Below are positions 29,101 to 40,400 of a DNA stretch of 64,000 nt, in pieces. The notes beneath the pieces were generated by a model. It saw only the letters and a program-made list of their open reading frames with translations, was not told where the DNA came from and did not search any database. The DNA lies in the NCBI RefSeq assembly GCF_041154385.1, contig NZ_AP028929.1, positions 930,001-994,000 of the forward strand, given 5' to 3'. This stretch comes from Streptococcus sp. SN-1 (lineage in GTDB: Bacteria; Bacillota; Bacilli; Lactobacillales; Streptococcaceae). The first letter of the stretch is position 1. Each line of letters opens with the position of its first letter. A program made the position numbers and the translations under genes.

Positions 29101-29400
29101 GCCAATCAGCTGACGGATGAGGAATTTCAGCTCCTACTGGACTACAATGCCCATCTTTACAAGAAAGCAGCAGAGAAGATTTTAGCAGGCCAGTTCTCTA
29201 TCAATCCATACACAGAAAACGGCAGAAGTATTGCCCCATATGTTCAGCAACATCAAGCCATCACAGGATTTGAAGCAAATTACCACTTGGGCCAAGCCCG
29301 TTTCCTAGAAAAATTGGATTTAGCTGATGGTAAACGTCTGGTCGGAGAAAAACTCAAGCAAGCTTGGTTTGAAAAAATAAGAGAGGAGTTGAATCGATGA
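26125..29400 (+). CDS. rexB: ATP-dependent exonuclease subunit B (RexB/AddB)
   Basis: 1091-residue partner of RexA in the Chi-regulated helicase-nuclease that processes double-strand breaks for recombination. The C-terminal RecB-type nuclease domain has G-K-V-D-R-I-D and V-V-D-Y-K-S-S (about residues 886-912). Unlike B. subtilis AddB, this domain contains no cysteine, so the Fe-S cluster known from AddB cannot form here. The start at 26125 is chosen because GAGG lies a few bases upstream and gives the usual M-K-L-L-Y-T-D. The stop overlaps the rexA start (ATGA). Confidence 0.96.
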   Translation: MKLLYTDIRTSLTEILTREAEELVAAGKRVFYIAPNSLSFEKERAVLEYLSQQASFAITVTRFAQMARYLILNGLPVKTSLDDIGLGMAFYKCLAELDPKDLRVYGAIKQDTQFIQQLIELYHEMTKAQMSFLDLESLTDEDKRADLVLIFEKVTAYLNQGQLAQGSQLSHLIEAIENDKVSSDFTQIALVIDGFTRFSAEEDRIVDLLHGKGVEIVIGAYASKKAYTSPFAEGNLYQASVEFLHHLAAKYQTPAQDYSQTHEKMDCFDKASRLLESSYDFSELTLDVDENDRENLQIWSCLTQKEELELVARSIRQKLHENSDLSYKHFRILLGDVASYQLSLKTIFDQYQIPFYLGRSESMAHHPLTQFVESILALKRYRFRQEDLINLLRTGLYTDLSQADIDAFEQYIRYLGINGLPAFQQTFTKSHHGKFNLERLNALRLRILTPLETLFANRKQKAENLLKKWNVFLKEGAVTNQLQDLTATMEAVEQERQVEVWKAFCHVLEQFATVFAGSQVNLEDFLALLHSGMSLSQYRTIPATVDTVLVQSYDLIAPLTADFVYAIGLTQDNLPKIAQNTSLLTDEERQSLNQATADGAQLLIASSENLKKNRYTMLSLVNSARKQLVLSAPSLFNESESKESAYLQELVHFGFRRKEKRMNHKGLSKEDMGSYHSLLSSLVAYHQQGETSDTEQDLTFVKVLARVMGKKLEQQGLENPAIPTSPSSKPLAKDTLQALYPAEQEFYLSTSGLTEFYRNEYSYFLRYVLGLQEELRLRPDARSHGNFLHRIFERALQLPDEDSFDQRLEQAIHETSQEREFEAIYQESLEAQFTKEVLLDVARTTGHILRHNPAIETIKEEANFGGKEQALIQLDNGRSVFVRGKVDRIDRLKADGAIGVVDYKSSLTQFQFPHFFNGLNSQLPTYLAALKKEGEQNFFGAMYLEMAEPVQSLLAVKNLAGAVVEASKSMKYQGLFLEKESSHLGEFYNKNKANQLTDEEFQLLLDYNAHLYKKAAEKILAGQFSINPYTENGRSIAPYVQQHQAITGFEANYHLGQARFLEKLDLADGKRLVGEKLKQAWFEKIREELNR

Positions 29401-32400
29401 AGCCTATTCCCTTTTTAACTGAGGAGGAAATTCAAAACTTGCAAGAAGCAGAAGCAAATTCGAGCAAGGAACAAAAGAAAACTGCCGAGCAAATCGAAGC
29501 TATCTACACTTCTGGTCAGAATATCCTGGTTTCAGCATCGGCTGGTTCTGGGAAGACTTTTGTCATGGCAGAGCGCATTCTAGATCAATTGGCGCGTGGT
29601 GTGGAAATCAGTCAACTCTTCATCTCGACCTTTACCGTCAAGGCTGCCACAGAGCTTAAGGAACGTTTGGAGAAAAAAATCAGCCAGCAAATCCAAGAAA
29701 GCGATGACGTTGACCTCAAACAACACTTGGGTCGCCAGTTGGCAGACCTACCCAACGCGGCTATTGGTACCATGGACTCTTTTACACAAAAATTCCTTGG
29801 TAAACATGGCTATCTGCTTGATATTGCACCTAATTTCCGTATTTTACAAAACCAAAGTGAGCAACTCCTTCTAAAAAACGAAGTCTTCCATGAGGTCTTT
29901 GAAGCCCATTACCAAGGTAAACAGAAAAAGAAGTTTAGCCATTTGCTGAAAAATTTTGCTGGACGTGGAAAAGATGAACGTGGTCTGCGCCAGCAAGTCT
30001 ATAAAATTTATGACTTTCTCCAATCCACCAGTAATCCTCAAAAGTGGCTTAGTGAATCTTTCCTCAAAGGCTTTGAAAAAGCTGATTTTAGCAGTGAAAC
30101 AGAAAAACTGACTGAGCAGATCAAACAAGCCATTTGGGATTTGGAAAGCTTTTTCCGTTATCATCTGGATAATGATGCCAAGGAGTTTCCAAAGGCCGCT
30201 TATCTAGAGAATGTTCAGTTGATTTTAGATGAAATTGGCTCCCTAAATCAGGAATCCGATAGTCAGGCTTATCAGGCAGTGCTTGCGCGTGTTGTCGCCA
30301 TTTCGAAAGAAAAAAACGGTCGGGCTCTGACGAATGCCAGTCGTAAGGCTGATTTGAAGCCCCTGGCGGATGCCTACAACGAAGAAAGAAAGGTCCAGTT
30401 TGCTAAACTAGGACAACTGTCAGACCAGATAACCATTCTCGACTATCAAGAACGTTATCATGAAGACACATGGGAACTAGCTAAAACCTTCCAATCTTTC
30501 ATGAGCGATTTTGTGGAAGCTTATCGTCAGAGAAAACGACAGGAAAATGCCTTTGAATTCGCTGATATCAGCCATTACACAATTGAGATTTTAGAGAAAT
30601 TCCCTCAAGTCCGTGAGGCTTATCAGGAGCGCTTCCATGAAGTCATGGTCGATGAGTATCAGGATACCAATCACATTCAAGAACGGATGCTGGAATTGCT
30701 GTCTAATGGCCACAATCGCTTTATGGTGGGAGATATCAAGCAATCCATCTATCGTTTCCGTCAGGCAGACCCGCAGATTTTCAATGAGAAATTCCAATGC
30801 TATGCGCAAAATCTACACGAAGGCAAGCTGATTCTCCTCAAGGAAAATTTCCGTAGTAGTTCAGAAGTGCTATCAGCAACCAATGATGTTTTTGCACGAC
30901 TTATGGACCAAGAGGTCGGCGAAATCAACTATGATAACATGCACCAGCTTGTTTTTGCCAATACCAAACTGACTCCCAATCCAGACAACAAGGCAGAATT
31001 TCTCCTCTACGATAAGGATGACACAAATGAGGAAGAAGAGAGCCAAGTTGACACTAAACTGACTGGTGAAATGCGCTTAGTTATCAAGGAGATTCTGAAA
31101 CTTCATCAAGAAAAAGGTGTTGCCTTTAAAGAAATCGCCCTTCTGACCTCCAGTCGCAGTCGAAATGACCAGATTCTCCTCGCCTTGTCTGAGTACGGGA
31201 TTCCAGTCAAAACTGACGGAGAGCAAAACAATTATCTCCAATCTCTAGAAGTACAAGTCATGCTAGATACCCTTCGTGTCATTCACAATCCCCTGCAAGA
31301 CTATGCCTTGGTTGCCCTTATGAAGTCTCCAATGTTTGGATTTGATGAGGACGAGTTAGCACGTTTGTCCCTTCAGAAAGAAGAGGACAAAGTCCAAGAA
31401 AATCTCTTTGAGAAACTGGTCAACGCTCAAAAACAGGTAAGTAGCCAAAAAGGCTTGATTCACTCAGCTCTAGCTGAGAAACTAAAGCAATTCATGGATA
31501 TCTTGGCTTCTTGGCGCCTGTATGCCAAAACACACTCCCTCTATGACTTGATTTGGAAGATTTATAACGACCGTTTTTATTATGATTATGTTGGGGCTTT
31601 GCCAAATGGTCCTGCTAGACAGGCCAATCTTTATGCCCTAGCACTGCGTGCTGATCAATTTGAAAAGAGCAATTTCAAGGGTTTGTCGCGTTTTATTGGT
31701 ATGATTAACCAAGTTTTAGAAGCCCAGCACGATTTGGCAAGCGTGGCCCTTGCACCGCCAAAAGATGCAGTAGAACTCATGACCATCCACAAGAGTAAAG
31801 GGCTAGAGTTTCCTTACGTTCTTATCCTCAATATGGATCAAGATTTCAACAAGCAAGACTCTATGTCAGAAGTCATTCTCAGCCGTCAGAATGGTCTTGG
31901 TGTCAAGTATATTGCCAAGATGGATACAGGAGCAGTGGAAGATCACTATCCTAAAACCATAAAACTCTCCATTCCTAGTCTGACCTATAGGCAGAACGAA
32001 GAGGAATTACAGCTGGCAAGCTACTCAGAGCAGATGCGTCTACTGTATGTTGCCATGACGCGGGCTGAGAAAAAGCTCTATCTTGTCGGCAAGGGTTCTC
32101 GTGAAAAGCTGGAAGCCAAGGAATACCCAGCAGCTAAAAATGGAAAACTAAATAGCTCTACTAGACTGCAAGCAAGGAATTTCCAAGATTGGCTTTGGGC
32201 TATCAGTAAAGTGTTTACTAAGGATAATCTCAGCTTTAGCTATCGTTTTGTTGGTGAAGATCAGCTGACTAGAGAAGCTATCGGTCAGTTGGAAAACAAA
32301 AGTCCTCTCCAAGATAGCTCCCAAGCAGACAATCGCCAGTCTGAAATCATTAAAGAAGCTCTTGAAATGCTGAAAGAAGTGGAAGTTTATAATACTCTTC

Positions 32401-33047
32401 ACCGTGCAGCCATTGAACTTCCTAGTGTTCAAACCCCAAGTCAAATCAAGAAATTCTACGAACCTGTTATGAATATGGAAGGCGTTGAGATTGCAAGTCA
32501 AGGCCAGTCAGTAGACAAGAAAATCAGCTTTGATTTGCCAGATTTTTCAACCAAAGAAAAAGTAACTGGAGCTGAAATTGGTAGTGCCACCCACGAACTG
32601 ATGCAGAGAATGGACCTCAGTCAGCGACCAACGCTTGCTAGCCTGACAGAAACTCTCAAACAAGTTCAAACCAGCCCAGGTGTCAGAGATAAGATAAATC
32701 TTGCTAAAATTCTTGCATTCTTTGACACAGCACTCGGTCAGGAAATTCTTGCTAATGCCGACCATCTTTATCGCGAGCAACCTTTCTCCATGCTCAAACG
32801 AGACCAAAAGAGTCAGGAAGACTTTGTTGTCCGTGGTATCCTTGATGGCTATCTACTTTACGAAGACAAAATTGTTCTGTTCGACTATAAGACAGACCGC
32901 TATGATGAACCAAGTCAACTCATAGACCGTTATCGTGATCAGTTAGCCTTATACGGAGAGGCTTTATCTCGAGCCTATTCGATTGAAAATATTGAGAAAT
33001 ACTTGATTTTACTAGGTAAAGACAAGGTTCAAGTTGTAAAAGTATAA
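29397..33047 (+). CDS. rexA: ATP-dependent helicase/nuclease subunit A (RexA/AddA)
   Basis: 1216-residue UvrD/RecB-type helicase with a C-terminal nuclease domain; with RexB it resects broken DNA ends. Walker A is A-S-A-G-S-G-K-T-F near residue 47, Walker B is V-D-E-Y-Q-D-T-N, and helicase motifs include [11 protein letters not shown] and L-L-Y-V-A-M-T-R-A. The nuclease signature is G-I-L-D-G-Y...F-D-Y-K-T-D. It is coupled to rexB by a four-base overlap. Confidence 0.97.
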   Translation: MKPIPFLTEEEIQNLQEAEANSSKEQKKTAEQIEAIYTSGQNILVSASAGSGKTFVMAERILDQLARGVEISQLFISTFTVKAATELKERLEKKISQQIQESDDVDLKQHLGRQLADLPNAAIGTMDSFTQKFLGKHGYLLDIAPNFRILQNQSEQLLLKNEVFHEVFEAHYQGKQKKKFSHLLKNFAGRGKDERGLRQQVYKIYDFLQSTSNPQKWLSESFLKGFEKADFSSETEKLTEQIKQAIWDLESFFRYHLDNDAKEFPKAAYLENVQLILDEIGSLNQESDSQAYQAVLARVVAISKEKNGRALTNASRKADLKPLADAYNEERKVQFAKLGQLSDQITILDYQERYHEDTWELAKTFQSFMSDFVEAYRQRKRQENAFEFADISHYTIEILEKFPQVREAYQERFHEVMVDEYQDTNHIQERMLELLSNGHNRFMVGDIKQSIYRFRQADPQIFNEKFQCYAQNLHEGKLILLKENFRSSSEVLSATNDVFARLMDQEVGEINYDNMHQLVFANTKLTPNPDNKAEFLLYDKDDTNEEEESQVDTKLTGEMRLVIKEILKLHQEKGVAFKEIALLTSSRSRNDQILLALSEYGIPVKTDGEQNNYLQSLEVQVMLDTLRVIHNPLQDYALVALMKSPMFGFDEDELARLSLQKEEDKVQENLFEKLVNAQKQVSSQKGLIHSALAEKLKQFMDILASWRLYAKTHSLYDLIWKIYNDRFYYDYVGALPNGPARQANLYALALRADQFEKSNFKGLSRFIGMINQVLEAQHDLASVALAPPKDAVELMTIHKSKGLEFPYVLILNMDQDFNKQDSMSEVILSRQNGLGVKYIAKMDTGAVEDHYPKTIKLSIPSLTYRQNEEELQLASYSEQMRLLYVAMTRAEKKLYLVGKGSREKLEAKEYPAAKNGKLNSSTRLQARNFQDWLWAISKVFTKDNLSFSYRFVGEDQLTREAIGQLENKSPLQDSSQADNRQSEIIKEALEMLKEVEVYNTLHRAAIELPSVQTPSQIKKFYEPVMNMEGVEIASQGQSVDKKISFDLPDFSTKEKVTGAEIGSATHELMQRMDLSQRPTLASLTETLKQVQTSPGVRDKINLAKILAFFDTALGQEILANADHLYREQPFSMLKRDQKSQEDFVVRGILDGYLLYEDKIVLFDYKTDRYDEPSQLIDRYRDQLALYGEALSRAYSIENIEKYLILLGKDKVQVVKV

Positions 33048-33064
33048 TCTAGAAAGGAGACCTC

Positions 33065-34243
33065 ATGACACTTCCAGTTAGAAAATCCCTGCATAATGCG
33101 GTTTTACAAGCTTCAAAAGCTGATACTTGGGAACAAGCTACCAAGGAATGGAATGAAGTTTCCTTGATTTTTAACGGTATCGGCCGTAGCAATTGTGTCT
33201 GTGGAAATTCCATCAAGTACGCCTACGAACTCTTTAACGGTGTCACAGGTCAACGCCTCTTTCCGATTGGTAGCGACTGTGTTCGTCATTTTCATCGATT
33301 AAACCTCGACCAGCAATTGGAAAAGGAGGAAAAACTACTCAGAAAGGTTGAAAATCTGACCAGAAAAGCCCAGAAAAAGGAAAAAATCAAGGTCAATAAA
33401 AGTGACTTTGACGAGCGCCTTCTAAAATGGCTCTGGGAAAAAGGTGTTTTCAAGCCCAATCGTGGAAATCAGTTCTCACCTGAGAAAGACTACCAGCTCT
33501 TCCTAGAAGTCTTTCAAGGAGGAAGTTGGACCAAGGCAGAACCAAAGAAAAAGGCTCGGATGGAAGAAGTCCTTGAAAAGTGTATCAAACCCTTTTTACT
33601 TGGAAAGCCAGATGACCAACTCTACCTTGTCAAGCTAGGTAAGGAGAAAATTGACTACGAGCAAGAACTCCGTATCCAGGCAGAGAAAGAGCGCAAGAAG
33701 AGGGATAAAATCGCCAAGCAGTATGCAGACAATCTGGTTCTAGCAATGGGACCAGCAGAGCGTGCCTATCAAGATTACTTTGGCTTTACAGAAACCCTAA
33801 CCCAAGAAGAACGCAAGTGGGAGAAAATTCTTTTTGGTAAAAATCGAACAGAACGGGCTATCAAGGCCAAACAATACCAAAAAGAGCTGGAAAAAGACCA
33901 ACGAATTGCCAGTCAGGATCCAATTGAGAGAAAGCAGAAGCAGACCTGGCTTCTCAATTCCTATTTTCGTGAGCTTCCTGAAGAAAAATCCCGATTTGCT
34001 CGGCTTTTATTAGCATATCGAAAAAGTGGTGAAGTACCCTTTTCAACCGCATACCTGTCAGATCCTCTCATCGACTTTTTCTATAAAATGAAAGCCTTTG
34101 AGTTTGAAATCGCACCAGAACAAGTCCGAGACTTTTTAAAAGAAAGCCTTCAGACAGAACATCTATCCTCAGCACAAGAAAGCTGGATAGAAGGAATTCT
34201 CCTCAACTGCGTCAAACCATTTTTAGAACGATTAATGATATAA
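33065..34243 (+). CDS. Conserved protein of unknown function with an N-terminal Cys/His cluster
   Basis: 392-residue protein that I do not recognise as a named family. An N-terminal segment (about residues 40-80) has C-V-C-G-N-S-I-K-Y, then G-S-D-C-V-R-H-F, which could form a small zinc-binding site. The rest is rich in Lys, Glu and Arg and largely helical, with coiled-coil-like stretches at about 85-105 and 200-230. It lies 17 bases after rexA with RBS AAAGGAGA and so is probably co-transcribed with rexBA. A role in DNA metabolism is suggested only by that context. Confidence 0.75.
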   Translation: MTLPVRKSLHNAVLQASKADTWEQATKEWNEVSLIFNGIGRSNCVCGNSIKYAYELFNGVTGQRLFPIGSDCVRHFHRLNLDQQLEKEEKLLRKVENLTRKAQKKEKIKVNKSDFDERLLKWLWEKGVFKPNRGNQFSPEKDYQLFLEVFQGGSWTKAEPKKKARMEEVLEKCIKPFLLGKPDDQLYLVKLGKEKIDYEQELRIQAEKERKKRDKIAKQYADNLVLAMGPAERAYQDYFGFTETLTQEERKWEKILFGKNRTERAIKAKQYQKELEKDQRIASQDPIERKQKQTWLLNSYFRELPEEKSRFARLLLAYRKSGEVPFSTAYLSDPLIDFFYKMKAFEFEIAPEQVRDFLKESLQTEHLSSAQESWIEGILLNCVKPFLERLMI

Positions 34244-34245
34244 GT

Positions 34246-34282
34246 AACACCTACCGTGGAAATTCCATGGTAGGTTACATTT
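34246..34282 (+). terminator. Terminator-like hairpin after the rexBA unit
   Basis: Perfect-looking inverted repeat ACCTACCGTGGAA / TTCCATGGTAGGT with flanking TAAC/GTTA. The following T run is weak (ACATTTTAT). Confidence 0.55.
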
Positions 34283-34392
34283 TATCCAAAAAGAGAAAAT
34301 AGGAAATGGCAAACCTTGCTCCTTTGTATTTTATATATAAAACAAAGTATGAAAGCGTAACTCAATTTTAAGACTTTTTTGTAAATTAAGAG

Positions 34393-34398
34393 TATAAT
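34393..34398 (+). promoter_or_regulatory. Probable -10 of the first M26 protease gene
   Basis: TATAAT about 90 bases before the start, in AT-rich DNA. A clear -35 is not seen. A strong ribosome-binding site, AAGGAGG (34474-34480), follows just before the ATG. Confidence 0.45.
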
Positions 34399-34484
34399 TA
34401 AAGTATGTTACCTTTTTATAAGATAACAGCTAATATAATAAAGTTTGCCTTACATATTTTTAAATTTTATTTCAAGGAGGAATG

Positions 34485-37400
34485 ATGGAAAAGTATTTTG
34501 GTGAAAAACAGCAGCGTTTTTCATTTAGAAAATTATCAGTAGGACTTGTATCTGCAACGATTTCAAGTTTATTTTTTATGTCTGTATTAGGTAGTTCATC
34601 TGTAGAGGCTCAAGAGACTAAAGGTGTTCACTATAAATATGTGACAGAGTCAGAGTTATCATCAGATGAAAAGAAGCAGCTTGTCTATGATATTCCGACA
34701 TACGTGGAGAATGATGATGAGACTTATTATCTTGTTTATAAATTAAATTCCCAAAATCAACTGGGGGAATTACCCAACACTGGAAGTAAGAATGAGATGC
34801 AAGCCCTAGTTGCTGGTGCTAGCTTAGCTGCTCTGGGAATTTTAATTTTTGCCGTCTCCAAGAAAAAGGTTAAGAATAAAACGGTATTACATTTAGTATT
34901 GGTTGCAGGAATAGGAAATGGTGTCTTAGTTTCAGCCCATGCTTTAGAAAATCATCTTTTGCTAAATTACAATACTGACTATGAATTAACTTTAGGAGAG
35001 AAATTACCTCTTCCTAAAGAGATTTCAGGTTACACTTATATTGGATATATCAAAGAGGGAAACATAACTTCTGAATTTAAAGTAAGCAATCAAGAGAAAT
35101 CAGTAGCTACTCCCAAAAATCAACAAAAGGTAGATTACAATGTTACACCAAATTTTGTAGAGAATCCATCAAAGGTACAAACTATTCAGGAAGAAAAACC
35201 TGTTTCTTCAACTAAGCCGACAGAAGTTCAAGCAGCGTTGCCGGAAACAGGCGTAACAGATAAAGGTGAACCTGAAGTTCAACCAGCTTTACCAGAAGCT
35301 GTAGTAACCAACAAAGGCACACCAGAAGTCCAACCTGCATTGCCAAAAGCAGTTGTAAGCGATAAAGACAAACCAGCAGTTCAACCTACGTTACCTGAAT
35401 CAGTTGTAACCGATAAAGGCGAGTCTGCAATTCAGCCAGAGTTACCAGAAGCTTTAGTCACGGAAAAAGGTGAAGCCGAAGTTCATCCTGCATTACCCGC
35501 AGCTGTTGTTACTGAAAAAGGCGAGCCTGCAGTCCAGTCAGATTTACCAGAAGCAGTTGTAACCGACAAAGGCGAACCCGAAGTCCAACCTGCATTGCCA
35601 AAAGCAGTTGTAAGCGATAAAGACAAACCAGCAGTTCAACCTACGTTACCTGAATCAGTTGTAACCGATAAAGGCGAGTCTGCAATTCAGCCAGAGTTAC
35701 CAGAAGCTTTAGTCACGGAAAAAGGTGAAGCCGAAGTTCATCCTGCATTACCTGAAGCTGTTGTTACTGACAAAGGTGAGCCTGCAGTTCAACCAGCGTT
35801 ACCAGAAGCGGTAGTCACGGAAAAAGGTGAAGCCGAAGTTCATCCTGCATTACCAGAAGCTGTTGTTACTGAAAAAGGTGAAGCCGAAGTTCATCCTGCA
35901 TTACCTGAAGCTGTTGTTACTGACAAAGGTGAGCCTGCAGTTCAACCAGCTTTACCAGAAGCTGTAGTAACCAACAAAGGCACACCAGAAGTCCAACCAG
36001 CGTTACCAGAAGCGGTAGTCACGGAAAAAGGTGAAGCCGAAGTTCATCCTGCATTACCAGAAGCTGTTGTTACTGACAAAGGTGAGCCTGAAGTTCAACC
36101 AGCTTTACCGGAAGCAGTAGTAACCGACAAAGGCGAGCCTGCAATTCAGCCAGAGTTACCAGAAGCAGTAGTCACGGAAAAAGGTGAAGCCGAAGTTCAT
36201 CCTGCATTACCAGAAGCTGTTGTTACTGAAAAAGGTGAGCCTGAAGTTCAACCAGCTTTACCAGAAGCAGTAGTAACCGACAAAGGCAAGCCTGCAATTC
36301 AGCCAGAGTTACCAGAAGCAGTAGTAAGTGATAAAGGTGAACCTGAACAGGTAGCCCCACTTCCAGAATATACTGGGAAAATCGAGCCGCTGAAATCAGA
36401 AAGTACAAAACCTTCTGAAGAAACTAACAATACAACAGAAACGAATAATGTTCAAAAAAATGCCAGTGCACTACTTAGAATGAATTTTGTTAAAGGTAAT
36501 CAAGCGTTATCTGGAACTGGTTCAGCTACATTTATAGCACCTAATGTATTATTGACAGTAGCACACAATTTCATTAATAATTCTTCAGATAACAGCACGG
36601 GTGAATTTAGAGGAGAAAAGTCTAAAAATACATATGAATGGGTAACACCTGATGGACAAAAAGGTTCATTTACTTCAGAGGATATTCATTTTTATAATCA
36701 AAAAGATTATCCAAAAGGATTTATCTATGATTTAGCAGTGATTAAATTACCACAATCTTTAGAAAGAAAACATGTAAATCTAGTAGAAAATTACTCGAAA
36801 GTAAATATTCATGACAAACTAAATGTCTATGGATATCCAGGTGGGGAATATACGCACTTAAAAGATGCTACAGTTGAAATGGAACAAAAATATGCGAATA
36901 ATACCTACGGTGTTCAATATCAAGGTGGAAAACCTGGTATGAGTGGTGGAGGAATATTTAATACTAACGGTGAAGTCATTGGTGTACACCAAAATGGTGC
37001 TAAGAACCGTTCAGGAGGATTAATATTATCTCCAACACAATTAGACTGGATTAGAAGTATTATAAATGGTAAAGAAATTACTCCGACATATGATGCACTA
37101 GAACGTCATAAAGATGAGAAAAAAGACGATGTTAAAGAAGAAGATGTTAATAAGAAATTAGAGCTTAGAAATATATCTTCTGTAGAACTATATTCAAAAG
37201 AAGGTGATAAGTATCGTCATGTAACTTCACTTGATTCTGTGCCAAATGACCCACAAAATTACTTCATGAAAGTAAAATCAGAGAACTTTAAAGATGTGAT
37301 GCTGCCTGTTTCAAGTATTACTGATGATAATAAAGATAATAGAGATAATAGAGCTGTTTATAAAATAGTAGCAAGTGCAAATAATCTGATACAACATGAA

Positions 37401-40400
37401 AATAATAAAGTACTAGATAATTATACATACTATTTACCTAAAACTCAGCAAAGTGAAACTGGGGTATATACATCATTTAAAAATTTAGTTGACGAAATGA
37501 ATAGAAATCCTTATGGAGAATTTCATTTAGGTGCAACTATGGATGCTCGTGAAGTTGAACTACCAGATGGCCAAGAAAGTTATGTGAAAAATGAATTCCA
37601 TGGAAAATTAGTAGGAACAAATAATGAGAAATATTATGCTATTTATAATCTGAAAAAACCATTGTTTGGGGGATTAAATGGCGCTACAGTAGAAAATCTT
37701 TCATTAAAAGATGTCAATATTTCAGCAAAAGAAGATGCTGCAACAGTAGCTAAAGAAGCGAAAAATAGAACTGCAATTAGTAATGTTCATGCTGATGGAG
37801 CGATAGCTGGGGAACATGGAATAGGAGGATTAGTTTCACAAGTTAATAATTCTACTATTTCTAACAGTAGCTATACAGGTAGAATAACTAATACATATAA
37901 AACAGTTGCTAGTTATCAAATCGGAGGTTTAGTAGGTAAACTTTCTGGTTCGGGAGCATTAATAGACAAGTCGGTTGCATCTATCGATATGGCGACGAAT
38001 GCAACGCAAGGAGATCAGTCTATTGGAGGAATAGCTGGTGCAGTAATTGATAATGCCGTAATAAGTAGTAGTTATGCTGAAGGGAAATTAAATAATGTTA
38101 AACCTTTTGCTTATGTAGGTGGTGTAGTAGGAGACCTTTGGGATCCAGTGGATGGTTTAGAAAAATCTGGAAAACTATTAAATGTACTAAGCGATGTTAA
38201 TGTTACAAACGGTAATGCTATAGCTGGTAAACATTTTGATAATATGAAAGCAACTAATGTTTATAGTAATAAAAATAATAAGGTTGTAAATGTAGTACCA
38301 GAGGATGATGAAATCTTAACTAAGGATTCTACTGTTCAAAGAGGAGAAGTCTTAGAAGATGCTCAGATTAGAGAGAAAAAATCTGCTTTTGCATCTAAAA
38401 ATATTATTAAAACAGAAGATTTTAACTTCTCTTCTAGATATGTAACTGACTATAGAAGTCTTGAGAATGCTGATTCATCAAAAGAAAAAGTATATAAAAA
38501 TATAGAAAAACTATTACCGTTCTATAATAGAGAAACAATAGTTAAGTACGGAAATTTAGTAGAGTCAAGTAGTAATCTTTACAATAAGGAATTATTATCA
38601 GTAGTTCCTATGAAAGATAAAGAAGTAATTAGTGATATTAACCAATACAAATCAAGTATAAATAAACTACTACTATATTATACGGACAATACATCAGAGA
38701 AACTTAATGTAAATTATCAAAGTGATTTTTCAAATGTAGCAGAGTATAGAATAGGCGATACAAAATTAATTTACACACCGAATACATTACTTCACAATTA
38801 TAATAATATTTTAGATAAAGTATTACCAACATTAAATAGTGTAGAATATAAATCAAAGGAAATTAGAAAAGTATTAGATGTTTCAAATGATGTTAGTTTA
38901 ACAGAACTATATTTAGAAGAACAATTCAATACTACAAAAAATAACTTGAGAGATAGTTTAACGAAACTACTTACTGCAGATGCTGCAATAGCTGAAAATA
39001 ACAATAAGATAATAGATAATTATGTAATCGAAAAAATTAAAAATAATAAGGAAGCTTTACTTCTAGGATTAACATATTTAGAACGTTGGTACAATTTCAA
39101 ATATGGTAATACAAAAGCGAAAGATTTAGTTATGTACCACTTGGATTTCTTCGGTAAATCAAATAGTTCAGCGTTAGATAATGTTATCGAACTAGGTAAA
39201 TCTGGATATAATAATTTACTAGCGAAAAATAATGTTATAACTTATAACGTTTTATTAGCGAAAAATTATAAAACTAATAATTTATTTGATGCTTTGGAAA
39301 AATATAGAAAAGCTTTTGTACCAGATAAAACAAATAATGAGTGGTTTAAAGAACAAACTAAAGCTTATATAGTAGAAGAAAAATCTACAATTAAAGAGGT
39401 AAGTGATAAGCAATCAATAGCTGGTAGTCCATATTCAATTGGAGTATATGATAGATTAACTAGCCCATCTTGGAAATACCCAAGTATGGTCTTGCCGCTA
39501 TTAACATTACCTGAAAAATCGGTGTTTATGATTGCGAACATTTCGACAATAGGTTTCGGTGCTTATGATAGATATAGAAGTAAAGAACATCCAGCAGGAA
39601 CAAATTTAAATAACTATGTTGAGACAAAAGCAAAAGAAGCGGCCGTTAGATTTAGAGATCACTATGATTATTGGTATAAAATACTAGATGATAAAAATAA
39701 AGAAAAATTATATAGAAGTGTTCTAGTCTATGATGCATTTAGATTTGGAAATGATGAAGATAATAGGTTACAAGAAGCTACTTTTGAAACTAATCATCCG
39801 GCAATAAAACATTTCTTCGGTCCAGCGGGAAATAATGTTGTCCATAATTCTAATGGAGCATACGCTACAGGGGATGCATTCTATTATATGGCGTATCGTA
39901 TGCTTGATAAAGATGGTGCGGTAACTTATACACACGAAATGACGCATAACTCAGATAGAGAAATTTATCTAGGAGGATATGGAAGAAGAAATGGACTTGG
40001 ACCAGAGTTTTATGCTAAAGGATTGTTACAAGCTCCTGATCATCCAAATGATCCTACTATTACGATTAACTCTATATTGAAATATGAAAAATCAGAAGAT
40101 CTAACTAGACTTCAGGTGAAAGATCCTACAAAACGATTTAATAATGCAGAAGATTTACAAAAATATATGCATAATATGTTTGATGTAATTTATATGCTAG
40201 AATATCTAGAAGGTAATGCAGTTGTTAAATTAGATATTTCTAAGAAAAATGAGTTGTTGAGAAGAATAGAAAATAAATTTGAAACAGATCCAGACGGAAG
40301 TAGAGTTTATGCAACCAATGTTATTCGTTATTTAAATACTAGTGAACTTAACAAATTAACCTCATTTAATAGTTTAATTGAAAATGATGTTATTACAAGA

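Noticed and set aside
36223..36408. Antisense frame across the repeat array
   Set aside because: It is the mirror of repetitive coding DNA and has no independent start signals.
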